A DNA stretch of 64,000 nucleotides from Trichaptum fuscoviolaceum (Eukaryota > Basidiomycota > Agaricomycetes > Hymenochaetales > Trichaptaceae): NCBI GenBank assembly GCA_910574455.1, contig CAJSYZ010000001.1:4013424-4077423 (forward strand), written 5' to 3'. The position numbers and the translations under genes are program-made. A model generated the notes under the pieces. That model did not search any database, was not told the DNA's origin, and was given only the letters and a program-made list of their open reading frames with translations. Below, piece by piece: positions 17,201 through 26,851 of this stretch (its first letter is position 1; each line of letters starts with the position of its first letter).

Positions 17201-17287
17201 TCTCTTTCTTCCCGTTCGAAGTCTGAAAAGCGAAAGCCTTCTACTCCTCTGAGTTGGTATGAAGGGGAAGGTCAAGGTCATCGCTAG
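14225..17287 (+). CDS. Uncharacterised Ser/Pro-rich protein with PPPKSP motifs
   Basis: No domain recognised. The predicted start is split by an intron: AT at 14225-14226, intron 14227-14311, then G TCG TCC AAA, giving MSSKRVVTPGNVKDRIAALQ. The near-repeat RIAALQQR / SLRAKIAKFEEKGG near the N-terminus suggests two short helical motifs. The rest is long, disordered, rich in Ser, Pro, Thr and Glu, with three proline-rich segments, two of them PPTPPPKSP and PPAPPPKSP, which look like SH3-domain ligands. An open frame ends at 16880, but a 129-nt intron (16752-16880, donor GTAATT, acceptor CCTAG) joins it in frame to a further 135 codons of identical character ending at 17287. A cytoskeletal or endocytic adaptor is a guess from composition only. 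About 950 residues. Confidence 0.7.
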
Positions 17288-17560
17288 TTCACAGTTCTCA
17301 TGCATTTTTTCGTGTTTCGTGAGGCCTTGCTGCTCTTAATCTTCTATCGTCTTAGTTATCTTGTTGTCATAAAGCACGATCTCGCATAATTTGCTTATCC
17401 ACATCCTTTGTTTCGTATTCCATATCTTGCATTGTCATGAAAGTCAATCATAGTTTTTTGCGCAGGAATTCTTCCTGTACATTAAAAGGACCGTATCGAA
17501 TGCGGGTATATTCTACTCGGTACAATGTGTGAACGAGAGGGAAAATACAAAGGAAAACAG

Positions 17561-19911
17561 TCAATCACTGGCATAATCCTCTACCCCCGTGTCCTCTAAA
17601 CCTGTTGCACTCTTCGATGCCCAGTATGCCCGGCGTACGTCACCACTCAGAGGCCGTTTGCTTTCACCCGCGTTTGCGCCCCTTGAGTACATACTGTCCT
17701 CCTCATGTTCGTCATCTAGTGCCCGATACACTCGTTCTTCCTCCGCTAGGCTATCATCGGAATCGTATGAGTCGTTCACGTCCGCGGTCTCGTCATCCGT
17801 CGTGAAGACAGTATGCATGTCTGACGGCCGGCCTTTCCTTTGGCGCTTGCGGGAAGGCCCCCCTTGGTCAATATCGTATCGACTATCGCTATCGCGATAC
17901 TGACTAAAATCCGTCTTCCCATACGATTTGATATCCTTGTCGGATCCGGAACTTAAGTCCATGTCTGCTTCCCAAGCAGAACGAACGCTCTGTGACTCCA
18001 CTATTCGTTGTGGGCGAGATATCGGTGCGTGCATCGGTGCATTTTCGCCTTCGGAGAGGTCAATTGTCACCTTTGGCGGAGCTCTGCCTAACAACCGACT
18101 TAGTGTCCCTTCTTCATACACTTCTTGAACGAGTTTTCGGTGGTTTATAGTTTCTTGCGTAATGCCCAATATACTCGATAGGATGCTCATCTCTTCAGAA
18201 TCGAGTCTGTCATAGGTTGATTTACCAGTCCGAAGGCTATACGCCTGGCCCCGTTGCTTTGCGCGTAGAATACCAGCACGTATATATGCGGATGACTTCA
18301 TAATTTCGTACGCTCCAGCGAATGTCTGACGAACATTGTAAATGCCGTAAGACCCGCGCGACACATCGTTACCTATAACCGCCAGTACTTGTATTAGCAA
18401 TAAATGCAAACTGAAGAAATTAAACATACTAATGTCTCCAGGATCTTCTATGGATAGGAGAAATCGTTTGCGATAGTCTATCCAGCCTCTCCGAGCTTTG
18501 CTAAAGTATGTGCCGCCATATCGAAGTGATATACCGGTTTCGTTGTAGTTGAAATATTTTCCATACAGCTCGAAGAACTCCATAACCAGCACTCCGAGGT
18601 TCTTCGACGGATCAATTTCTCCTCTACGCAGCTTCGGATGCATCTATGTCACAAAATTAAGCTGAAAAATGCACGCGATCTATATATGGCACACCTGCAA
18701 AAAGCTGACTGCGAGGCAAACAATACTATAACTGCCTAAGCCTCCGGAGTAGACTTCGTTCATACTTCTTTGGTTCAAGAAGGACTTGATAACAAGAACA
18801 AGGGCACGAAGAGCAGGCATTTCAGAAAGAAATTGATTGATCATCTTTCCTGCTGCAACACCATTCGTTTGGCTTAAGCTGATATCGACTGAGAATCGGC
18901 CTGCAACGGACATAATCCCGTCAGTTAAGTCTGAAGATTAATAGAGGAAGCATGACTTGCCTTGATTAGTGACAAACTTGATAATGGGTACTTTCGCCTT
19001 CGAGATAATAGTAACTTTGTTGGTAATATGGGCCTTCTTCACGACATTTGCAAGAGTCCTCAGGACCGCTTCCTTCCCAGAGTACTCTATAATCTGTGAT
19101 TGTAATACCAAATCAATATCTCTGGGAGGTCGGTGGTCAGTTCGTTGATACCCGCAATTATTGAGACTACATAGCGCACCCTCCTGGCAAGTAAAGCTTG
19201 GTTTCAAAGCTTCCAAATGGAAGAACGATTGCGTCAGGGAAAGCTTTGCGTATACAATCCGAGATGTATTGGACGATCATGGACCGGACTTCATGTTCAA
19301 TTGGCGAAGGAGATATATAATCAGTAAACGCTTCTACTTCTCGGTGCAGCCTGGAAAATGTCATTTAAATTATATTTGTTAGGTAGAGCACGTATTCCAT
19401 TGGCGAGTACATACATTTCAGCTACATTTTTACATTCGTCCCAGTCGACATTGGCCGTCCATGGCGCTTTCCTGGACGGAACATTCACGTTAACTCCTCT
19501 CCGAAAACTCATAGACTCCTCACTCCTTTCGGACTCCTCCCACCTTCTCTTCCTACCTGCTGAGGCTTCTTCTCTATCATCTCCTTCCTCAAATCCCACA
19601 GCTCTCTTTCCCTTGTCCCATTCCCGCACTGGGCGCTGTTCATCATCAGACAACACGAAAGCGACGAAATCCGCATCGTCCGTGAATGAATGTAGCTTGC
19701 CAGTGTCTGGTGCAGCATTGGGTTTCAGATTCGAGTATCTCCTCTCAGAATCATTCCGAGACGAGGAGTTCACTTGTGACCTGCCAGTGACATTCGAAGG
19801 TCCTGCTTCGGGTTGTGAGCTTGCCACACCAGAACCAGGTGATCGCAGTGGCAAGCGTTCTGGTGAAGATTGGCGAGATGTTTTCCTTTTCTTAGACCTT
19901 GGCTTAGACAT
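17561..19911 (-). CDS. TRF4: Non-canonical poly(A) polymerase Trf4/Cid14 (TRAMP complex)
   Basis: Adds short oligo(A) tails to aberrant nuclear RNAs so the exosome can degrade them. About 670 residues. A disordered Lys/Arg-rich N-terminus (MSKPRSKKRKTSRQ) is followed by the nucleotidyltransferase core: LHREVEAFTDYISPSPIEHE, the helix-turn GS motif LPFGSFETKLYLPGG, the catalytic pair in DIDLVL right after an intron, and the third acidic residue in FSVDISLSQTNG. Then NEVYSGGLGSYSIVCLAVSF and the PAP-associated domain NLGVLVMEFFELYGKYFNY, with ISLRYGGTYFSKARRGW. The tail is acidic, with an RKRQRKGR patch. The complete catalytic triad argues for activity. It lies convergent to the unknown Ser/Pro-rich gene. 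Confidence 0.93.
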
Positions 19912-21338
19912 TTAGAGGTAGTAAAGCGTGCTTAAAGGTAAAGGTCTGTGTTGAAGGAAGACTTTGCAAAAAACTGACTTCTGAGTCCGGAGCGCGCCGA
20001 GCACTGGCATAATTCAGAGATTATGCCACTGGCACTGCTGGCAGTGGGTGCTTGTTTGACAGCAACGTCTAATACAAACATGCGTTCGACATAACTTGAA
20101 TACCGATGGCACTCCACCCCTTTCTCATACTTACAACTATCGGGCGAAATGCTGCCAAATACCTTCCTGTCTTCTTCTCTATCAACAATCTTACCTCGAT
20201 TCTTTCACAACTGAATTGACTTGAAATGTACTACTACTAGTAGTATTAGTACTGGTATCACTAGTAAATTTGGAATGGTCCTCAGGCTTGTCAATCCCAG
20301 TCCCGAGTCCCGACTGACCTTAGACGCCCTAAAACTTCTTCTGTCTTCTCGGTTCTACAGTATACAGGCAAGACAAATACTCAAACAATGCGTCGGAAGT
20401 CTTGAGTGGGTGAGCATTGCATCGCTCTATACGAAACCCTGATACTAACCTCTGTCCCGTCTCCCGTGCCTTTGCGCCGTGTTGCATCGACAGGATCAAA
20501 CTTATCCACATGAAAATGATCTGCGAACTTTCAACAAACAACGAATCATGTATGTGGGCCGGACAATACTGTTTCTCCCAGCACGATATCTGGAACGTCC
20601 GAGTCGACCTATAACTCTCTATTTTCTGAACAACATACTATGTAAATGCTGCTCTAAACTTGGCTTTCACCGGTGCATATTTTGGTACTTGGCGCTAATC
20701 ATGCTGAGTCCTTTACTAGAATGTGGGACAGGGTAGACTAATGACCTCCTTGCTACCGCGGCCTGAGAGCGACACTCGGCATCATAATACCAATTATCAA
20801 TACAAGAGGGAGGCCAAGAAGGTACATTGAGCGCCACGCTGTCGAACGTCGCATCGCCTTCTGCGCCCGGCATTCCATATAAAAGGCCAGCGGACCGCCT
20901 GTACGTCCACAGACGCCTTGTACCCTCTACCCTTCGAGGTTGAACGTGACTATCACCTGTAAGGCGGTAAGCACTGCGCAGCAAATCTTCTGGTTCTCCA
21001 TCTTCGTACACATCGGCGGGTTACTTCAGTGTTCGGCCGGGTTTTGTAGCCGCTTGGAAGTCTGCGGCCCTGCAAAAAGCCGACCAGGTTTATGTTTGCT
21101 GCTGGTATTACTCACGGGATTCGTTGCGAGTCAGGTCTCTGAGGCTGCCGCTCACTAATGCGATGAGACGTCGCCGACGTTGAGAGCGGTGAAAGGAACG
21201 TACCGCGCATAGCTATCACCAAACAGGCGAACCAGAGTCATTGGAGGTATAAAAAGCGTCTGGAAATGAAAAGCACGTTGCACCCTTCCCTAAACCATCC
21301 AGAGTCTACACTCGTATCGTCTTACCCATCAATCGAGC
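19912..21338. other. 1.4-kb intergenic region with two hairpins and a TATA box
   Basis: No supported gene. Near the TRF4 side there is a 9-bp stem TGGCATAAT / ATTATGCCA (20005-20013 and 20020-20028, 6-nt loop), followed directly by a 6-bp inverted repeat CCACTG / CAGTGG up to about 20047. A run of TACTACTAGTAGTA at about 20228-20241 is a perfect 14-bp palindrome. TAACTTGAA at about 20090 is a partial match to the recurrent promoter motif. A TATA box is described separately. Several open frames of 65-115 codons on both strands have no splice pattern or family likeness. Confidence 0.5.
21248..21255 (+). promoter_or_regulatory. TATA box of the zinc-cluster gene
   Basis: TATAAAAA stands 91 bp upstream of the ATG at 21339, a good match to TATAWAW at a sensible distance for a fungal core promoter. 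Most housekeeping genes in the window lack such a box, so this gene may be regulated. Confidence 0.55.
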
Positions 21339-22526
21339 ATGTCCATCCAAACACTTGTATTCGTCAATGAAACCTGTGAAGGGACTCGGTTGGGGAGACG
21401 CAGGGCATGTGGGGTCTGCAACATCCAGAAGAAGAAGGTTCGTCTGTATGTTATCTCCATAGGCAATCCGCTGATTGTAAAATGCCATCTATGCAGTGCG
21501 TTCCAATCCCCGAAAGTCCTCTCCTGTGTGAGAATTGCAAGAAGAAGAACTTGAAGGCATGCCCACCACCATCTAATCAGAAGGGGAAGTTAGCGATCTA
21601 TCTGGCATCAGTAGTACGTACCCTTTGCCCTTATGTCGCGGACTGTTTTTTAATCGTTCAAGTTTCTACAGGCTCAGCAGGGAAACGTAGACGAAATCGT
21701 CCCCACACGGCTGCCAGTGGTCGGTACCGTGACAAGTTCTCGACGACCCGATGATGTCGACCATCCAAACGTTGGCCACTCAAACGAATACTCGACGTCT
21801 TATACCTTCTCTGGACATCAAACTGCGTACCGTCCCATCGCGGACGCGACGGAGAACGCTGTTCGACCGATCCAAGGCGACTCTATAAGCCATGTTGCTC
21901 TGCTTCCGGACATCAGTTATAGCCAGGATTTCACTGAGCCTGTTTACAACGTGCAACTGCGCAATACTGCCGAACGATCCCTAAGATATCATTCAGGACA
22001 TTTCCAACAACAAAACAACCCTTCTAATGGTTCGTCCGGGAAAGATGGATCAGTCCCACAGGTGCCCATATCTGACAAAACCGACTTTGCCCGTGCAGAC
22101 TCTGTAGCTGGCGGTGCTTATACACAGGGAACATACTCCCATAATGCACCTTTGACTAGCTCTGGGGACGATCTGGCTCAGGTTCTTCATAGACTATACC
22201 AGATGGACCATGAAGCACACATGTCTCCCGAATTGTCCAAAGCTGCTCTTCCTTCTGAATTCTACCTCACTTCCGCCGAAGACGTGAGCTTTGGACCATA
22301 CTATACCACGAACAGCGCATATGGATGTGCTGGCTTCTGTGGAAGTCACCATGCTCTATGGCTCCCGTCAGAGTCAACCTATCCTTCGTATTCCCTCGGT
22401 AGTATAGGAGATGATTACGGGGGAACTTATCAACGAGATTCGCTCGTAACGGGAATGCCGGCTGCTGAAGACAACTATGAGGAGGTCGTGCAGATGTTCC
22501 GGAACATCCAGTGGTTCCCGGACTGA
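21339..22526 (+). CDS. Small Zn(II)2Cys6 zinc-cluster regulator (A)
   Basis: Predicted fungal-type DNA-binding protein of 356 residues in three exons (21339-21437, 21497-21613, 21672-22526). Splicing creates one zinc cluster at residues 24-55: ACGVCNIQKKKC then CENCKKKNLKAC, i.e. C-x2-C-x6-C-x9-C-x2-C-x7-C, inside the allowed spacing of the family. Without the first intron the third cysteine is lost. There is no fungal-trans middle domain; the rest is Ser/Tyr-rich and ends with a short acidic segment NYEEVVQMFRNIQWFPD that could be an activation or interaction motif. The second zinc-cluster gene at 55.9 kb has identical cysteine spacing and the same intron position. Targets unknown. Confidence 0.75.
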
Positions 22527-23140
22527 CTCTGAGTCTGCTCTCGGAGGATTTCCATAAGCATGGAACTCCGGCTTCTTGCGTTATAGTTGATTTCTCTTAT
22601 GTATGGCTTTCGACTGTTTCCAGGATAAAAGAAAGAACGGACTAACAAAAAAATAAAAATGTATTCATAGGGAATTGTTTATTCTGTACTTTATATACTT
22701 TAACGCTGCATCGTGATATATAATTATATGATATTGGACGGAACTATTTAGTATAGTCGTGGACATGCAACCGCCGACTCAATAGGTGTACATATGGTCG
22801 TTGGAATACTGATTTGCTTTGTATTCCTGTTCCTAGCGGTAGCCTTCGAACCAATACGTCTTACTACGTTAATGTCACTCTGTTGCTCTATTGCAGCCCG
22901 AGGCTGCCATTAATGATTAGTGTAGTAAAATGTGCAGCTTTAGAGTCGTTCCGGCAATTACGATGTCTAGTTCTACCGGGTGCCGGGCGAACCAACACGG
23001 CCAGAACTTCCAGCATTACTTGTACAACAGGCGTTCGCATCTGCTCTCAATCTGATTTCAAGTTGGTGCTAGTGTAATGAGTTGTGGCCTTGCTCGTTGC
23101 GCTTGACTAACTTTGATCTGTCCGAAGTTCACCTGCACCT
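22527..23140. other. Intergenic region between the regulator and HTD2
   Basis: The first ~230 bp are AT-rich and look like a 3' UTR. The rest should include the HTD2 promoter. A + strand frame of 87 codons at 22814-23077 has no start context or family likeness and is not called. Confidence 0.5.
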
Positions 23141-24411
23141 ATGATTCCGGTTGTTGTACGTTGCTCACTCTTGGGTAATCTCCGATATGCAACGCAGAAA
23201 ATCGTACCTGTCAGTCTAGGACTTCGCGGAAGAAGATCATACTCCTCTAACTCATCCGAAGAAAAATTAAACGCGTGGATTGAGCACGTTCAGACACTCG
23301 AGAGAGTCTACGACGATGAAATATCTATAGGGAAAATAAAGGATCTGTATTGTATGCTACCGACACGCTCAGACCCGCCCCCGCCCGGCACAACTTCCAT
23401 CACGTCTTCGCGTCCGAAGAACATCGTAGCCATTCCGCCTGCACGAGTCGTTCACCCTATACCTGCCAACAAAGCACCTCTGGACCCCGTTCATGCGCTC
23501 ATCTTTTTCTATCCACGCACGCCGGAGGCGCTCCTGGGATCTGATCAGACAGACACGTTATTTGGGCCGCCTGCGCCGTTTGGAAGGCGAATGTGGGCTG
23601 GCGGAAGGTTTTTCTGGCCTAAAGGCGAGGAGAATGCGAATAAAGAAAGGTTGCTGAGAATGGGGAGGAAGGCTCTGGCAAAGTCGAGAGTGGTTGGTGT
23701 CGAGAAGAAAGGATTCGACAGAGGGGCACCAATGTTGTTCGTGCACCAACGCATCGCTTATAATCATGCCGATGAGGGGGAGGGAGAGGGTCCGCTATTG
23801 TACGAAGAGGAAAGGACACATGTGTATCTGCCGAGTAATGCTCGAGCTGATCGGAGGGTAGCGAGGAAAGGCATGTCCTACTTTCTTTCTTTCTTTCTTA
23901 TGCCTTTTTCTCTTTAGCTGTCTGACTCTTGCAATGTTATGTAGTGGAAGGGCTACCTGTTCCTGACTATTCGTTTAGTTGGACACCTACACCAACCGCG
24001 CTTTTCCGCTTCTCGGCGCTAACGTGGAATGCGCACCTCATACACCTGGACCGGGATTATGCTCGAAATGTAGAGGGTTACACTGGTGAGTCTTTCTCTT
24101 ACATGCATTGCCTTAAATGAATTCATTCCTACACCATGAACAACACAGAACGTCTCGTCCATGGTCCACTGACAGCGCTATTGCTGATCGAAGCACTCCG
24201 GAGCGCAGGCTACCGAGGTCGAATAGACAACTTTGTATACCGCGCTCGCAATCCGATGGTTGTAGGACAGCGCCAGCACTTGAATGTGGCGTTCTCTGAT
24301 TCGACTCTAACTCCAGAGAACTCTAAGCCGCGGGATTCGGCCATTTTATGGGCTGAGGATGATTCGGGCTTTGTGGGCATGACGGCGACTGTTGATTTAT
24401 TGGATTTTTAG
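23141..24411 (+). CDS. HTD2: Mitochondrial 3-hydroxyacyl-thioester dehydratase Htd2
   Basis: Hot-dog-fold dehydratase of mitochondrial type II fatty-acid synthesis, needed for lipoate. 379 residues in three exons. The N-terminus (MIPVVVRCSLLGNLRYATQK) is basic and Ser-rich, fitting a mitochondrial presequence. The C-terminal MaoC/hydratase-2 part reads VEGLPVPDYSFSW, ALFRFSALTWNAHLIHLDRD and ERLVHGPLTALLLIEALR; the N-x2-H-x-H-x-D pattern in NAHLIHLD is the hydratase catalytic motif. The first intron (23871-23944) needs a GC donor (AAAG/GCATGT) to join RRVARK to VEGLPVPD; the only nearby GT breaks the frame. A TTTC-rich stretch lies inside that intron. Confidence 0.88.
23871..23944 (+). other. 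GC-AG intron in HTD2
   Basis: The exon ends AAA G and the next starts TG GAA GGG, restoring a valine and the conserved EGLPVPDYSF motif. The donor is GCATGT and the acceptor TTATGTAG; length 74 nt. The GT four bases downstream (GTCCTA) gives the wrong phase. Confidence 0.65.
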
Positions 24412-24758
24412 GCTGCATCTGAATCAGACGATTTAGGTATATGCCGTCTGTACAATCATGAAATCGCATTCTCTTCGAATGAAGCTAACTTCCGTGAAAG
24501 ACCAAAGGCTTATATGTACTTCAGACTTTAAATGTGCATGGCAGTATTGCATGCTCATTACCGTCAATTGCTACTCATTCTCATCACGGAATCTTTACAG
24601 ACGATCAGATAACTTGTTATCCGATGGATGCTGATTTACGTAGTGCACTGTGTGGCAAGTGGGCCGTGCACTAAGGAAGAGCTCGCACTCCGTTTGCTCG
24701 TACCCTCACATCGAGTCTCTTCGTTGTCAATAACAAGTGCGAACTGAAGAACTTGACG
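24412..24758. other. Intergenic region and 5' leader of F-box-like gene A
   Basis: HTD2 3' UTR followed by the promoter and untranslated leader exon of the first F-box-like gene. The last ~60 bp resemble the matching leader of gene B (CGAGTCTCTTCG versus CGAGTCTCTCGG), so this part belongs to the duplicated unit. Confidence 0.5.
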
Positions 24759-24811
24759 GTGAGAAGTGACGCGAAGAATAATGCAATTGACTAACTTCCA
24801 TTTCTTTGTAG
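24759..24811 (+). other. 5' UTR intron of F-box-like gene A
   Basis: Begins GTGAGAAGTGAC, has a branch-like GACTAAC, ends TTTGTAG; 53 nt. The second copy has an intron of the same length with the same first 12 bases in the same place, which shows it was present before the duplication. Confidence 0.65.
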
Positions 24812-24826
24812 GCGATTGCATCTGCC

Positions 24827-26461
24827 ATGGCAATCCTAAACTTCCTCGATAACGTAAGGGGAAGTGTCCTCGATATCAAGAAGATCCATTCGTGCGTATC
24901 GTTCAACACTCCGTCGGATGCTCTTGTCTCGTCCTTGTTCATCAAGTATACCGATGCCACCGGTATGCCTTTGAGCCTTTTCGATGATCTGCTCTTGCTC
25001 TTTCGCCACACCGATTTCCGCGCCGATGGAGTGACATTTCATACCTCAGAGAATATCTTGGATCGCATCGCTGCCGAAAGACGAATCATCGCAAACGACA
25101 GGACGATATCACGAGGTTATGAACTGAAGCAAGAGGCTAAGACCAATTCAGCAATGCATGTTCAACCTTCGACGGTTATAGCAGAGCTTCTTGCAGAACA
25201 TATAGACTCTCAGCGAATCCCATTCCATCGGTCATGTCAGATCGATGGCAGCTACTACTATCGCCCAGTCGGCTGGGAAATTGACTTTGAACTCGAAAGG
25301 ATGTCCCTCGTTCATCGATCTTGGACCCATATCGCACAACGATACCTTCGGCGGCGTATCAATATCGTAGGTCAAAAGGGGCTACGTCACTTACTCCAGA
25401 ACCCACAAATCGGACCATGGGTTCGTGAGCTGAGCTTTTCCGGGAGAACCACCGACTCAAATTTCGCGCATATTAGTACCAAGGAAATACCACGACTCTT
25501 GTGTGATATCTTGAAGAGATGTCCGAACGTCACACACTTTTATCTTAACAACTTCCACCTAAGTTATGCTTCAGGATTCGTGGACGGTAACCTGGACAAG
25601 ACAGTGGACGACGTCATAAATCAGATAGCTAGCCTGGAATTCCTTGAATATCTAGGAGTGCGCAATGTGCATAGCTCAACAAAAGGCCGTCAGGATCTTG
25701 GGATGCTATGCACGATACTACCCCATCTTCGGTCCTTGAAAGGTCTGAGTCTCGAGCGTTCGGATTCGGAATACGGAACAGGGGAAAGGAATACTGATGC
25801 GAATAAGCTTACGGAATTCCTTGGCTCAGCGAACACGGCAAGACCTCCTGCGACTTTAAAGTCCGTGTCCCTGGTCAGCGTCGATAACGTCACCTCCGGC
25901 ATATGGACTTGGTTGCTGAAACCGACTAGTGGAACAACAAAAATGAGCTTGTCCATGAGCCAACTGTTGCGGTGCCGTACATTGGTTGACGGGACACGAG
26001 AAGTGGTGCACCTTCGACCCTCTCTCAGGTCTGAAATGGAGAATGTGACTGTTCTTCAACTCGTTCAGTGCTCTGATCTAGAAAACGTTTTGTTTCTTCT
26101 TCAATTCTTTCCATCGTTGCAATCTTTGAGCATGAGCCAGGGTGCTTGGAAGGCTTTACCATCCGGCTCCGAGTCCGCTGTTTTCCCTCGCTCTATTCGA
26201 AGTATTCACTTCCACCTTATACGAAAGCCGGGGAAGGATCAAGACCCCATTGCTCATGGCCTCCTTGTAACAAATTCTCTCATACGACGAATGACCATCA
26301 CATATTCATCCTACAAACGTGTGTACCCATCCGGGCTGCGGCAGTACTTTGACTCCACCATCAATCATTGCGAGAGGAACAAAATTGGGTTTGAGATTTA
26401 TGGCGCGGGGTTGAACGGGGACGAATATGTGGATAGAATACCCCATTTACTTGATCTGTAG
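24827..26461 (+). CDS. F-box/LRR-like protein A (tandem paralogue)
   Basis: Single-exon coding region of 544 residues. The first ~95 residues (MAILNFLDNVRGSVLDIKKI, FNTPSDALVSSLFIKY, PLSLFDDLLLLFRHTDFRAD) form a strongly conserved block shared with the next gene. Around residues 120-170 there is an F-box-like helix set: VIAELLAEHIDSQRIPFHRS, then LERMSLVHRSWTHIAQRYL, close to the LSLVCRSW signature of mushroom F-box proteins. The rest has degenerate leucine-rich repeats (LPHLRSLKGLSLERS, FFPSLQSLSMSQ) and ends DRIPHLLDL. By family it could be a substrate adaptor for SCF ubiquitin ligases, but a canonical F-box is not certain. Being intronless while its leader has an intron is notable in this intron-rich genome. 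Confidence 0.8.
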   Translation: MAILNFLDNVRGSVLDIKKIHSCVSFNTPSDALVSSLFIKYTDATGMPLSLFDDLLLLFRHTDFRADGVTFHTSENILDRIAAERRIIANDRTISRGYELKQEAKTNSAMHVQPSTVIAELLAEHIDSQRIPFHRSCQIDGSYYYRPVGWEIDFELERMSLVHRSWTHIAQRYLRRRINIVGQKGLRHLLQNPQIGPWVRELSFSGRTTDSNFAHISTKEIPRLLCDILKRCPNVTHFYLNNFHLSYASGFVDGNLDKTVDDVINQIASLEFLEYLGVRNVHSSTKGRQDLGMLCTILPHLRSLKGLSLERSDSEYGTGERNTDANKLTEFLGSANTARPPATLKSVSLVSVDNVTSGIWTWLLKPTSGTTKMSLSMSQLLRCRTLVDGTREVVHLRPSLRSEMENVTVLQLVQCSDLENVLFLLQFFPSLQSLSMSQGAWKALPSGSESAVFPRSIRSIHFHLIRKPGKDQDPIAHGLLVTNSLIRRMTITYSSYKRVYPSGLRQYFDSTINHCERNKIGFEIYGAGLNGDEYVDRIPHLLDL

Positions 26462-26771
26462 ACCCGTATGCCAGTGGACCCATAACCATATACAGCCATT
26501 ACTACTGTAAACTCAGTCCGCTTAACAATATTCTTTCACTACATTATACATTATTGAAGATGTCACCCAATACGAATACACACCCTGATCTAGACTCTTA
26601 CAGAACAGTCAATCAGATACTGGCTGGCGGCTGGCGGCTCCTTTTATCAGATGCTGTTGCTCTGCTATATAACCGAAGAAAGTCGCGGGCAAGACTTGTA
26701 CTCCATTCGCTCGTTCGCAACGTCGAGTCTCTCGGCTCTCAACAACATACACAGTAAAAGATCCTGTAGAG
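26462..26771. promoter_or_regulatory. Spacer and promoter between the F-box-like paralogues
   Basis: Contains a TATA-like CTATATAAC at about 26665-26673, then the untranslated leader of gene B. The leader resembles that of gene A. Confidence 0.45.
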
Positions 26772-26824
26772 GTGAGAAGTGACATCAGTTGAAGTGGCAC
26801 TGACTGACTTTCAAGTCTCTGCAG
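26772..26824 (+). other. 5' UTR intron of F-box-like gene B
   Basis: Begins GTGAGAAGTGAC, branch-like ACTGACT, ends CTCTGCAG; 53 nt, the same length as in gene A. Confidence 0.65.
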
Positions 26825-26851
26825 GCACGAATTACAAGTGTTTGTATCAAG

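Noticed and set aside
20667..21011. 115-codon minus-strand frame before regulator A
   Set aside because: No splice sites, family or start context; composition looks random.
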